DNA of 64,000 bases from Rhizobium sp. PP-CC-3A-592. Its GTDB lineage: Bacteria > Pseudomonadota > Alphaproteobacteria > Rhizobiales > Rhizobiaceae. This document shows positions 26,391 through 35,588 of the stretch, one piece after another. Below the pieces are notes generated by a model, which ran no database searches, was not told where the DNA came from, and saw only the letters and a program-made list of their open reading frames with translations. The stretch's first letter is position 1; every line of letters begins with the position of its first letter. The position numbers were made by a program, and so were the translations under genes. The DNA lies in contig NZ_QJSR01000007.1 in NCBI RefSeq assembly GCF_003217095.1, positions 62,001 through 126,000 on the forward strand. Reading direction: 5' to 3'.

Positions 26391-27950
26391 ATGCGCACGC
26401 TTTGCACCCTCGCCTCCACCGCCGCCATTGCACTGGTTGCCGGCTATGCCGGATCGGCCGCGGCCAAAACCGTCGTGACCATGAACACCGTCCAGATCTT
26501 CGGCACGATCGATCCGGCCAAGATCTCGGACTACACGGACTACATGTCCGCGGTGAACCTCTATGACAGCCTGACCACTGTTGACCCGACGGGCAAGATC
26601 ATCCCCGAGCTTGCGGAAAGCTGGACCGTGTCGGACGATGCCAAGGAGGTCACCTACAAGATCCGCGCCGACGCCAAGTTCTCGGATGGCACGCCGGTCG
26701 AGGCGAAGGATGTGGTCTACTCGTTCGAGCGGCTCTTCCGCATCAACCAGGGCCCGGCCAACCTTTTCACCGACGTCCTGAAGCCCGGCTCGATCGTCGC
26801 CGTCGATGACAAGACGGTCAAGTTCACGCTGTCGAAGACCTTCGCACCCTTCCTGACCACCGTTCCCGCCGTCTTCATCGTCAATTCGGACGTGGTGGAA
26901 GCCAACAAGGGCAGCGATGACGCACAGGCCTATCTTGGCAGCACCGTTGCCGGCGCCGGCGCCTACAAGCTGGTCGAGTGGGACCGCGGCGCGCGGATGA
27001 CGCTCGAGCGCGACCCCAACTATTACAAGGGTTTCGGCAAGGGTGCGATCGACGAGGTGCGCTGGATTATCACCAATGACGAGGCGACCGTGCGGTCGCT
27101 CGCGGCCTCCGGCGAACTGACCATGACCAGCCAGTACCAGTCGCCCGAGACCTACAAGGCGCTCGCCGACATGGGCCGCTTCACCGTCGTCAGCGAACCC
27201 ACGACGACCGCCTTCTACCTCAAGCTTAACACCAAGGTGCCGCCGACCGACGACGTGCACATCCGCCGCGCGCTGGCGCTGGCGACCGACTACCAGACGA
27301 TCCGCGAGGTCATTCTTCCCGGCGGCGAACTGACGACCCCGCTGCCGTCGGGTTTCGCGGAGTTCCACGCCGCCGACGTGCCCGCACCAAAATACGACTT
27401 GGAAGCCGCCAAGGCCGAAATCGCCAAGTCGAAATATGCCGGCTCCGAGATCCCGATCACGCTCGGCTATGTGGCCGGCACCAAGTTCGAGGAGGAGATC
27501 AGCCTCCTGATGCAGTCGAACCTCGAACAGCTCGGCTTCAAGGTGACGCAGCAGTCCGATCCATGGAACAGGATCACGGAGATCGCGACCAAGGTCGAGA
27601 CGACGCCCGCCGTCAACCAGATCTTCTTCTCCCCAACCTATCCCTCGCCCGACTCGATGTTCTTCACGCAGTATCATTCCAAATCTGCGGGTACCTGGGC
27701 ATCGGCCGAATGGCTGCAGGATCCGGCCATCGACGCCCTGATCGACGAGGCCCGGTCGACCGCTGACGTCACGAAGCAGGCCGTGATCTACAAGGATCTT
27801 CAGCGCAAGCTGGTCGAGATCCAGCCGGACGTCTTTCTGATGACGCAGACCGTCCAGCACGCGATGGACAAATGCCTGACCGGCTTCAAGGCCGTGCCCA
27901 TGCAGTCCTTCGACTACGACTTCACGCGCTACAGCTGGACCTGCAACTAA
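26391..27950 (+). CDS. ABC importer, dipeptide/oligopeptide-type binding protein
   Basis: The 519-residue product has a signal peptide (about 1-25, ending GSAAAK) and the SBP_bac_5 fold: YDSLTTVDPTGKIIPELAESW near residue 62, KFSDGTPVEAKDVVYSFERL near 97, and a C-terminal YKDLQRKLVEIQPDVFL. This class binds di- and oligopeptides but also opines, heme, nickel chelates and small amides. Genes for two permeases and two ATPases follow in order. The HyuA and DUF917 proteins at the end suggest a ring amide or similar compound as ligand. Confidence 0.94.
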   Translation: MRTLCTLASTAAIALVAGYAGSAAAKTVVTMNTVQIFGTIDPAKISDYTDYMSAVNLYDSLTTVDPTGKIIPELAESWTVSDDAKEVTYKIRADAKFSDGTPVEAKDVVYSFERLFRINQGPANLFTDVLKPGSIVAVDDKTVKFTLSKTFAPFLTTVPAVFIVNSDVVEANKGSDDAQAYLGSTVAGAGAYKLVEWDRGARMTLERDPNYYKGFGKGAIDEVRWIITNDEATVRSLAASGELTMTSQYQSPETYKALADMGRFTVVSEPTTTAFYLKLNTKVPPTDDVHIRRALALATDYQTIREVILPGGELTTPLPSGFAEFHAADVPAPKYDLEAAKAEIAKSKYAGSEIPITLGYVAGTKFEEEISLLMQSNLEQLGFKVTQQSDPWNRITEIATKVETTPAVNQIFFSPTYPSPDSMFFTQYHSKSAGTWASAEWLQDPAIDALIDEARSTADVTKQAVIYKDLQRKLVEIQPDVFLMTQTVQHAMDKCLTGFKAVPMQSFDYDFTRYSWTCN

Positions 27951-28091
27951 CAGCCCATCAGAGAAACCGGCGACCGTCCTGATCAACGGCACGCGTTACC
28001 GTTTCCATCGTCCCGGTCCGATATCCTCCCAAGGCGGATCGGGACATCTTCTCCGCTTCCTGTCGCTTAACCCTTCGAAAAGGCTGGATTC

Positions 28092-29114
28092 TTGGAATTC
28101 CTGCTCTTCCTTCTCAGGCGTGTTGCATGGTCGCTGCTGGTCCTCTTCGGGCTCTCGGTGGTGATCTTCATCATCGCTCGCGCCATGCCGGGCGACCCCG
28201 TGCGGCTTGCGCTCGGACCACGGGCCAGCGTCGAGCAGGTCGAGCAACTGCGCGAGACACTGGGGTTCAACCAGCCGCTCATCCAGCAATATGGCATCTA
28301 TGTCGCGGGCCTCGCGCGCGGCGATCTCGGGCGGTCGCTGCTGACGGAGCAGCCGGTGGCAAACGATATCCGCCAGACCTTCGCCGCAACCTTCGAGCTC
28401 GTCCTGTCGACCATCACCATCGCCTTCGTGCTCGGCGTGCCCTTGGGCGTTGCCGCCGCCCGATATAAGGACAGATGGCCGGATAATGTGGTGCGCATCA
28501 TCGCCATTTTTTCCGCCGTGACGCCGAGCTTCTTCCTGGCCTTGCTCCTCCAGATTCTCGCCGGTTACGTCCTGCACATCCTGCCCACCACCGGCCGCCT
28601 GCCGCCGGGACTGGCCTTCTCGGCCGACATGACGGGCCTGATCACCATCGATGCGCTGTTGCACGGCCGTCTGGACGTCTTTTTCGAAGGGCTGCGCTAC
28701 CTGCTGCTGCCATCCATCGCGCTGGCCGCCGCCACGATGGGGCAGATCGCCCGCATCACCCGCTCGTCCATGATCGACGTCTCCAGCCAGGATTATGCGG
28801 AGGCCGGTCGCGCCTTCGGCATCCCGGAGCGGGTGCGCGTCTTCAAGTACATGCTGCGTCCGAGCTTCGTGCCGCCGCTCACCATTCTCGGCCTCGAGTT
28901 CGCCTCGCTGATCGGCAACGCCTTCGTCGTGGAACTGGTCTTCTCCTGGCCCGGCATGGCGGCCTACGGGGTACGCACGATCCTGCAGAAGGATCTCAAC
29001 GCCATCATGGGCGTGGTCATCGTCTCCGGCGTGTTCTTCGTGCTCGCCAACCTCGTCATCGACGTTCTCACCGGCATCGTCGATCCGCGCATCCGCATCA
29101 GGGGGCGCCGCTGA
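28092..29114 (+). CDS. ABC importer permease, DppB type
   Basis: The 340-residue inner-membrane protein has the N-terminal helix FLLFLLRRVAWSLLVLFGLSVV, the conserved periplasmic loop RAMPGDPVRLALGP, and the ATPase-contact EAA loop SSQDYAEAGRAFGIPERVRVFKYMLR near residue 235. The start appears to be TTG 28092 with AAAGG nine bases upstream; no nearby ATG fits. Stop overlaps the next start by one base. Confidence 0.93.
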   Translation: MEFLLFLLRRVAWSLLVLFGLSVVIFIIARAMPGDPVRLALGPRASVEQVEQLRETLGFNQPLIQQYGIYVAGLARGDLGRSLLTEQPVANDIRQTFAATFELVLSTITIAFVLGVPLGVAAARYKDRWPDNVVRIIAIFSAVTPSFFLALLLQILAGYVLHILPTTGRLPPGLAFSADMTGLITIDALLHGRLDVFFEGLRYLLLPSIALAAATMGQIARITRSSMIDVSSQDYAEAGRAFGIPERVRVFKYMLRPSFVPPLTILGLEFASLIGNAFVVELVFSWPGMAAYGVRTILQKDLNAIMGVVIVSGVFFVLANLVIDVLTGIVDPRIRIRGRR

Positions 29115-30001
29115 TGACCGGAACGTCCCTCGCCCCCCAGGAGGCGCGCCGCCTCTCGAATGCCTACCAGAACTGGTATCGCTTCTCGCGCAATCCGACG
29201 GCCGTGATCGGCGCCGCCATCGTGCTCATCTGCATTCTCGCCGCCCTGTTTGCGCCCTTCATCACGCCCTATCCGGAGCATGTCGGCGCCGTCGTCAACT
29301 TCCGGGCCCGCCACCAGCCGCCATCGCTGACCTTCTGGTTTGGCACCGACAATGTCGGGCGCGACATCTTTACCCGCACGATCTACGGCATGCGCATCTC
29401 GCTGCTGCTCGCCTTCGTCGTGCTCGGCACCGCCGTCCCCATCGGCACGATCCTCGGCCTTCTCGCCGGCTATTTCGGCGGCTGGGTCGAGACGGTCATC
29501 ATGCGCGTGACGGACATCGCGCTCGCGCTTCCCCCGCTCGTCATGGCGCTGGCCGTCGCCGCGGTGCTGTCGCCCGATCTCATCAATTCCCTGCTCGCCA
29601 TCGCCGCGCTCTGGTGGACCTGGCACACGCGGCTGATCTACGCGATCACCAGACAGATCCGCACGCAGGAATTCATCGAGGCTGCGGAAACGCTCGGCGC
29701 TAGCAAGTTCCACATTCTCTTCCGCGAGATCCTGCCAAATTGCGTTTCAGCCATTGCCGTCAAGACCTCGCTCGATTGCGGCTTCGTCATTCTGGTCGGC
29801 GCGTCTCTGTCCTTCCTCGGCCTCGGCATCCAGCCGCCGACACCCGATCTCGGCACCATGGTGGCGCAGGGCGCAGGCTTCCTGCCGGACTTCTGGTGGG
29901 AATCGGTGCTTCCCGGCCTTGCGATCCTCTTCGTCGCGCTCGGCTTCAACCTGCTCGGCGATGGCTTGCGCGACCTCTTCGACGTGCAGGAGGTCCGATG
30001 A
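29114..30001 (+). CDS. ABC importer permease, DppC type
   Basis: The 295-residue second permease has the OppC-like N-terminal segment (NWYRFSRNPTAVIGAAIVLI), the loop FGTDNVGRDIFTRTIYGMRISL near residue 76 and the EAA loop TQEFIEAAETLGASKFHILFREILPN near 178. It pairs with the DppB-type protein. Its stop overlaps the first ATPase gene by four bases (ATGA). Confidence 0.94.
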   Translation: MTGTSLAPQEARRLSNAYQNWYRFSRNPTAVIGAAIVLICILAALFAPFITPYPEHVGAVVNFRARHQPPSLTFWFGTDNVGRDIFTRTIYGMRISLLLAFVVLGTAVPIGTILGLLAGYFGGWVETVIMRVTDIALALPPLVMALAVAAVLSPDLINSLLAIAALWWTWHTRLIYAITRQIRTQEFIEAAETLGASKFHILFREILPNCVSAIAVKTSLDCGFVILVGASLSFLGLGIQPPTPDLGTMVAQGAGFLPDFWWESVLPGLAILFVALGFNLLGDGLRDLFDVQEVR

Positions 30002-30843
30002 GCTTCCCCCTCCTGCGCGTCGAGAACCTTTCGGCCTCCTTCACCACCTATGGTCAGACCGTGCCCGTGCTGCACGGCGTCAGTCTCGATGTGCCCGCCC
30101 GCTCGCAGGTGGCGTTGGTCGGCGAAAGCGGGTCCGGCAAGACCGTGACGATGAAGGCCATTATGGGCCTGCTGCGCCAGCCGCCCGCCCGCATCACCTC
30201 CGGCGCGATCTATTATGACGGCGCGGATCTCCTGACCATGCCGGAGAAGGAGCGCCTCAAACTGCGCGGCACGGCGATGTCGATGGTGTTCCAGGACCCG
30301 ATGAGTTCGCTCAATCCGGTTTTCACCATCGCCGACCAGATGGCAACGATCCTGAAATATGCCGACAGGCGCCTCGGCCGCGTCCGCTCCTCCAGAGACC
30401 GGATGCAGAGGGTCTACGACACGCTGGCGCAGGTGCGCATGCGCGATCCCGAGCGGGTGGCGCGCGCCTATCCGATCGAGCTTTCCGGCGGCATGCGCCA
30501 GCGCGTGCTGATCGCCATGGCGCTGCTCAGCGAGACCGACCTGCTGATCGCCGACGAGCCGGGAACGGCGCTGGACGTGACCACGCAGGCGCAGATTCTG
30601 AAGCTCCTCAAGGATCTGGTCGAGGCGCGGGGCCTCGCGCTCCTGATGATCACCCACAATCTGGGCGTCGTCCGCGAGACCTGCAACAGCGTCTACGTCA
30701 TGCAGAAAGGCGTCATCGTCGAGAAGGGCGAAACCGCTGCGCTTTTCGAAGCCCCGACGCATGACTACACCCGCAGCCTGATCGATGCCGTGCCGCGCCT
30801 CACCGGTGGGCGCCGCTTCGGAACCACCGAGATGCCGGCATGA
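29998..30843 (+). CDS. ABC importer ATPase, DppD type
   Basis: The 281-residue ATPase has Walker [10 protein letters not shown] near residue 41, [12 protein letters not shown] (Q-loop) near 98, signature LSGGMRQR near 162 and Walker [13 protein letters not shown]. The C-terminal oligopeptide-ATPase extension is short. Its start overlaps the DppC stop and its stop overlaps the DppF start, both by four bases. Confidence 0.94.
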   Translation: MSFPLLRVENLSASFTTYGQTVPVLHGVSLDVPARSQVALVGESGSGKTVTMKAIMGLLRQPPARITSGAIYYDGADLLTMPEKERLKLRGTAMSMVFQDPMSSLNPVFTIADQMATILKYADRRLGRVRSSRDRMQRVYDTLAQVRMRDPERVARAYPIELSGGMRQRVLIAMALLSETDLLIADEPGTALDVTTQAQILKLLKDLVEARGLALLMITHNLGVVRETCNSVYVMQKGVIVEKGETAALFEAPTHDYTRSLIDAVPRLTGGRRFGTTEMPA

Positions 30844-31721
30844 GCGGACCGATGCTGGAGCTTAAGAACCTCTGCAAGGCCTTCCCGATCCGCAACGCCT
30901 TCGGCCGCAAGACCGGTGCGCTGCAGGCGGTCGACAACGTCTCGATGGCGATTGCGCCCGGCGACGTCTATGGCCTTGCCGGCGAGAGCGGATCGGGCAA
31001 GTCCACGATCGCCCGCATGATCATGGGACTGGAAACGCCCGACAGCGGCGAGATCCTGATCGACGGGCGCGATATTCACGACCGTTCGGACGGCATGGCG
31101 CATGGTCGCCGCGTGCAGATGGTCTTCCAGAACCCCGGCTCCTCGCTCAACCCACGCCGCACCGTCGGCCAGTCGATCGCCGTCCCGCTGGACGCGCACG
31201 GCTTTCCGCGCGGCGAGCGCCGTGCCCGTGTTGCAACGCTGCTCGACATGGTGCAACTGCCCGCAGCCTTTGCCGAGCGGTATCCGCACGAACTTTCCGG
31301 CGGACAGAAGCAACGCGTGGCGATCGCCCGGGCGCTCGCTGTCGAGCCGAGGCTTCTCGTGCTGGACGAGCCGACCTCGGCGCTCGACGTCTCGGTGCAG
31401 GCGAAAGTGATGGACCTGCTCGCCGATCTCGGCCGGCAGATGGGCCTGACCTATCTGTTCATTTCCCACGATCTGAGCCTCATGCGCAATTTCGCGCGCG
31501 AGGTCAGCGTGCTGTATCGCGGCGCCATCGTCGAAAGCGGCACGTCGGACGCCGTCTTCGGACATCCGTCCCACGACTATACGCGCCTGCTGATCGCCTC
31601 CGTGCCCGTCATCTCCGCGGAGGAAGCAGCGCTCCGGCCCGTCATCCCGCTGATCGACGGCGAACTCCCCACACCCGAACAACTGATCGCGCTGCGGCAA
31701 GCGGCGGATCGTCAGGCATGA
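30840..31721 (+). CDS. ABC importer ATPase, DppF type
   Basis: The 293-residue second ATPase has Walker A GESGSGKST near residue 50, Q-loop FQNPGSSLNPRRT, signature LSGGQKQR near 152 and Walker B LLVLDEPTSALD. It completes a five-gene peptide-type importer (binding protein, two permeases, two ATPases). Confidence 0.94.
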   Translation: MSGPMLELKNLCKAFPIRNAFGRKTGALQAVDNVSMAIAPGDVYGLAGESGSGKSTIARMIMGLETPDSGEILIDGRDIHDRSDGMAHGRRVQMVFQNPGSSLNPRRTVGQSIAVPLDAHGFPRGERRARVATLLDMVQLPAAFAERYPHELSGGQKQRVAIARALAVEPRLLVLDEPTSALDVSVQAKVMDLLADLGRQMGLTYLFISHDLSLMRNFAREVSVLYRGAIVESGTSDAVFGHPSHDYTRLLIASVPVISAEEAALRPVIPLIDGELPTPEQLIALRQAADRQA

Positions 31722-31758
31722 CAAGTGCAAACAATACAGGCAATGAGGTTTGAAGCCC

Positions 31759-33306
31759 ATGATTAGGATAGGCATCGATGTCGGCGGCACCAATACGGAC
31801 GCCGTGCTCATGAACGGACCGGAGGTGATCGCCGGCGTCAAATCCGCAACGACAGCCGACGTGATGAGCGGCGTCATCAACGCGCTGCGGGACGTGCTCG
31901 CAGCCTCCGGCATGGAGGCCTCCGCCGTCGATTTCGTGATGATCGGCACGACCCACTTCACCAATGCCGTCGTGCAGCGCCGCGATCTCGCGCCGACTGC
32001 GGCCGTGCGCCTCGGCCTGCCCGCCACGGCCTCGCTGCCGCCGATGGTCGACTGGCCGGAAGACCTGAAGCAGTCGATCGGCAACCATGCCTATCTCGCC
32101 CACGGCGGCAACGAGTTCGACGGCCGCGTCATCTCGCCGCTCGACGAGGACGAATTAAAGGGCATCGCCCGCGACATCGCCGCCAAGGGCATCCGCAGCA
32201 TCGCAATCACCTCGGTGTTCTCGCCGGTTTCCAGCGACTTCGAACGCCGTGCCGGCGCCATCTTCGAAGCGGAAATTCCCGGCGTGCACATCACGATGTC
32301 CAGCGATATCGGCCGCATCGGGCTTCTGGAGCGCGAGAACGCGGCCATCATGAATGCCTGCCTGCGCGACCTCTCCGCCCATGTCATCGACGCTTTCCGC
32401 AACGCCATCCGCGAGGCCGGCATCACCGGAAAGTTCTTCCTGACGCAGAACGACGGCACGCTGATGGATGCGAGCTTCGCCGAGAAATTTCCGGTCCTGA
32501 CATTCGCTTCGGGCCCAACGAACTCCATGCGCGGCGCGGCGTTCTTGTCCGGCGTGAGCGATGCCATCGTCGTCGATATCGGCGGCACGACCTCGGATGT
32601 CGGCTCGCTGCACAAGGGCTTCCCCCGTCAGGCGACGATTGCCGTCGAGGTCGGCGGCGTGCGCACCAATTTCCGCATGCCCGACGTGTTCTCGATCGGC
32701 CTCGGCGGCGGGTCGCATGTCGTGGAAACGGACAGCGGCATCAAGGTCGGCCCGGTTTCCGTCGGTTACCGCATCAAGACCGAGGCGCTGATCTTCGGCG
32801 GGGAAACGCTGACCACCACCGATGTGGCCGTGGCGGCGGGCCGTGCCTCGCTCGGCGATGCGGCCAAGGTCTCGCACCTCTCCCCTGATCTCATCGATCG
32901 GGTGCAGGCGAAGATCCACGCGATGCTGGAAGACTGCGTCGAGAAATCCCGCCTCTCGCCCGATCCGCTGCCCGTCATCGTGGTCGGCGGCGGCTCCATC
33001 CTGGTCGATGGCCCCCTGAGTGGCCTTGACGTGATCAAGCCCGCGCATTTCGGCGTCGCCAACGCCGTGGGCGCAGCCATCGCGCAGGTCTCCGGCGAAA
33101 TCGACCGCGTCTATGCGCTGGCCGAACTCGGCCGCGACAAGGCGCTTGAAGACGCGAAGCAGCGGGCCGTCGATGCCGCGATCGCGGCGGGCGCGGCACC
33201 CGACAGCATCGAGATCGTCGATGTCGAGGACGTTCCGCTCGCCTACCTGCCGGGCAATGCCACCCGTATCCGCGTCAAGGCCGTGGGAGAGCTCCATGCC
33301 GGTTGA
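31759..33306 (+). CDS. HyuA-like hydantoinase/oxoprolinase family protein
   Basis: The 515-residue protein has the actin-like ATP fold of HyuA/oxoprolinase A: GIDVGGTNTDAVL near residue 5, TTHFTNAVVQR near 72, VVDIGGTTSDVG near 271 and IVVVGGGSILVDG near 410. Such proteins use ATP to activate and open cyclic amides (hydantoins, 5-oxoproline), normally with HyuB. No hyuB is present; two DUF917 proteins follow instead. ATG 31759 has GAGG ten bases upstream; a TTG three codons earlier is possible. Overlaps the next gene by 11 bases. Confidence 0.88.
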   Translation: MIRIGIDVGGTNTDAVLMNGPEVIAGVKSATTADVMSGVINALRDVLAASGMEASAVDFVMIGTTHFTNAVVQRRDLAPTAAVRLGLPATASLPPMVDWPEDLKQSIGNHAYLAHGGNEFDGRVISPLDEDELKGIARDIAAKGIRSIAITSVFSPVSSDFERRAGAIFEAEIPGVHITMSSDIGRIGLLERENAAIMNACLRDLSAHVIDAFRNAIREAGITGKFFLTQNDGTLMDASFAEKFPVLTFASGPTNSMRGAAFLSGVSDAIVVDIGGTTSDVGSLHKGFPRQATIAVEVGGVRTNFRMPDVFSIGLGGGSHVVETDSGIKVGPVSVGYRIKTEALIFGGETLTTTDVAVAAGRASLGDAAKVSHLSPDLIDRVQAKIHAMLEDCVEKSRLSPDPLPVIVVGGGSILVDGPLSGLDVIKPAHFGVANAVGAAIAQVSGEIDRVYALAELGRDKALEDAKQRAVDAAIAAGAAPDSIEIVDVEDVPLAYLPGNATRIRVKAVGELHAG

Positions 33307-34414
33307 AGGCTATCTCCTCAAGGAAGAGGACCTCGTGCCGCTGTCCATGGGGGCCGCCCTGCTCGGCACTGGCGGCGGGGGCAATCCCTATATCGGCATG
33401 CTGCGTGCCCGCGAGCTGATGCGCAAGGGTGCCGAGGTCCGCGTGCTGCCGCTGGACGCGCTGGCTGACGATGCCTGGGTGGCGGAGTGCGGCGGTATCG
33501 GTGCGCCGGTCGTCGGCGTCGAAAAGATCGAGGAAGGCGGCGAATGCTATCGCGCGGTGCGCGCCGTCGAAGAGGCGGCTGGCGTTACCGTCTCCGCGAT
33601 GATCTCGGCCGAGATCGGCGGTGCGAACGCCATCGAGCCGATCATCGCAGCCGCCATGGCCGGACTTCCCGTCGTCGATGGCGACGGCATGGGCCGGGCA
33701 TTTCCCGAAGTGCAGATGACCACCTACATGATCTATGGCGCACCGGCGGCACCGGCCGCCATTGCCGACGACAAGGGCAATGTCGTGGTCTTCAAGCAGA
33801 TGGTCGATATGTTCTGGCTGGAGCGCTTCGCACGCGACGCCTCCGTCGCTATGGGGGCCGGCGCCGGCTTCGCGGTCGCCCCGATGCGCGGGGATTTCGT
33901 CAAGAAAACCTCCGTGCCCGGAACCGTCACGCAGGCGCTGGAGATCGGGCGCACCATTCTGGACGCCCGCCTGAAGCGTCAGAACGTCGTGGAACGCGTG
34001 GTCGAGGCAACAGGTGCGACGCTGTTCTTCACCGGAAAGATCACCGACATCCGCCGCGAACTGACCGGTGGCTTTGCAAGAGGCGAGGCTCTGCTATCGG
34101 GCATCGGCGGATGGGCGGGGTCGCAGGCGCGGATCGCGATCCAGAACGAAAACCTCGTGCTCTGGGTGGATGGCGTCGCCGTTGCCATGGTGCCGGACCT
34201 CATCATCAATCTGGAACTCGACACCGGCGAGCCCCTCACCACCGAGATCCTGCGCTATGGCCAGCGCATCGCGGTCATCGGCCTTCCGGTGCACGACCTG
34301 ATGAAGACGCCGCGTGCCTTGGAGATCGTCGGCCCCAAGGCCTTCGGCTACCCGGAACTCACCTTCGAGCCGATGGCCTACAGCAACGCGCAAGGTCGGG
34401 AGTGCCGTGCATGA
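33296..34414 (+). CDS. DUF917 family protein (first copy)
   Basis: A 372-residue DUF917 protein with GAALLGTGGGGNPYIG near residue 18, AEIGGANAIEPI near 107 and GLPVVDGDGMGRAFPE near 124. I recall that this family has been renamed after an S-methyl-thiohydantoin desulfurase; that name is from memory. It is usually linked to HyuA-like genes. It overlaps HyuA by 11 bases and the second copy by four, so the three are tightly coupled. It shares many blocks with the second copy, so the pair arose by duplication and may form a heteromer. Confidence 0.85.
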   Translation: MPVEGYLLKEEDLVPLSMGAALLGTGGGGNPYIGMLRARELMRKGAEVRVLPLDALADDAWVAECGGIGAPVVGVEKIEEGGECYRAVRAVEEAAGVTVSAMISAEIGGANAIEPIIAAAMAGLPVVDGDGMGRAFPEVQMTTYMIYGAPAAPAAIADDKGNVVVFKQMVDMFWLERFARDASVAMGAGAGFAVAPMRGDFVKKTSVPGTVTQALEIGRTILDARLKRQNVVERVVEATGATLFFTGKITDIRRELTGGFARGEALLSGIGGWAGSQARIAIQNENLVLWVDGVAVAMVPDLIINLELDTGEPLTTEILRYGQRIAVIGLPVHDLMKTPRALEIVGPKAFGYPELTFEPMAYSNAQGRECRA

Positions 34415-35493
34415 ACATCCTGAGAACGATCTATGCCGAAGATCTCGATGATATCGCCATCGGCGGCGCCATTCTCGGCACGGGCGGTGGCGGTGATCCC
34501 TATGTCGGCAAGCTCATGGCGAAGGAAGCCATTCGCAAGCACGGTCCGGTCGAACTGATCGACGTCGGCGAGCTTGCCGACGACGCCCTCGTCGTTCCCG
34601 TCTGCATGATGGGGGCGCCGACCGTGATGACCGAGAAGCTGCCGCAGGGCGACGAACTGCTCACCGCCTTCCGCAAGCTGGAACAGCTTCTCGGCCGCAA
34701 GATCGATGCCGTGCTCTGCGGCGAAGCGGGCGGCGTGAATTCCACGACGCCCTTCGTGGTGGCGGCCGCAGCGGGCCTGCCGCTGGTCGATGGCGACGGC
34801 ATGGGCCGGGCCTATCCGGAGCTGCAGATGGTGACTTTCACCCTGCACGGCATCTCCGCGACGCCCATGGTTCTCTGCGACGACAAGGGCAACGCCCTCG
34901 TGCTCGAAACCGTCAGCAATGCCTGGACGGAGCGTCTGGCGCGTGCCGCCACCGTCGAGATGGGCGGCTCGGCGCTGCTCGCGTTCTACCCGATGAGCGG
35001 CAAGCAGGCCAAGGCCTGCGTCGTTCGCGGCACACTGTCGCTCTGCGCCAATCTCGGCCTCGAACTGCGGGAAAGCCGGCTTTCGAACGGAGACCCGGTC
35101 AACGCTATCGCGGCGAAGCTCGGTGCTTCCGTCCTCTTCCACGGTCGCCTGACCGATATCGACCGCCGCACGATCGGCGGTTTTGCCCGGGGAACGGCGC
35201 GGTTCGATGGCGTGGAGGACTGGAAAGGCCAGACGTTCCGCCTCGACTTCCAGAACGAATTTCTGATGGCCGAGCGCAATGGCGAGATCGTCTGCACGAC
35301 GCCGGATCTCATCACGCTGCTGGAAGCGGAAAGCGGCAATCCTGTCACGGCGGATTCGCTGCGCTACGGCCTGCGCCTCGTCGCCCTCGCCTTCCCCTGC
35401 AATCCGCAATGGAAGACGGACGCCGGCATTGCCCTCGTCGGTCCCCGCTATTTCGGCTATGACACGGATTATGTCCCGTTCGACGCACATTGA
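34411..35493 (+). CDS. DUF917 family protein (second copy)
   Basis: A 360-residue paralogue of the preceding protein: GAILGTGGGGDPYVG near residue 18, GEAGGVNSTTPFVVAAAAGLPLVDGDGMGRAYPE near 107-140, VLFHGRLTDIDRRTIGGFARG near 240. Blocks align with the first copy at similar positions, but catalytic-site equivalence cannot be judged by eye. It is the last gene of the ABC/HyuA operon and faces the FGGY kinase gene across 95 bases. Confidence 0.85.
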   Translation: MNILRTIYAEDLDDIAIGGAILGTGGGGDPYVGKLMAKEAIRKHGPVELIDVGELADDALVVPVCMMGAPTVMTEKLPQGDELLTAFRKLEQLLGRKIDAVLCGEAGGVNSTTPFVVAAAAGLPLVDGDGMGRAYPELQMVTFTLHGISATPMVLCDDKGNALVLETVSNAWTERLARAATVEMGGSALLAFYPMSGKQAKACVVRGTLSLCANLGLELRESRLSNGDPVNAIAAKLGASVLFHGRLTDIDRRTIGGFARGTARFDGVEDWKGQTFRLDFQNEFLMAERNGEIVCTTPDLITLLEAESGNPVTADSLRYGLRLVALAFPCNPQWKTDAGIALVGPRYFGYDTDYVPFDAH

Positions 35494-35588
35494 GCGGATG
35501 ACGGGATCATAACTCGCCCGAACGCACGGCCGCCATGCCGAATTTCGGCGCCGGCTTCTGACGCGCCGTGGTCACCGTCCCTTCCGTT

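Noticed and set aside
26196-27992. Minus-strand frame of 598 codons over the binding-protein gene
   Set aside because: Long antisense frames are common in high-GC genes with third-position bias; the plus strand encodes a complete solute-binding protein with signal peptide.
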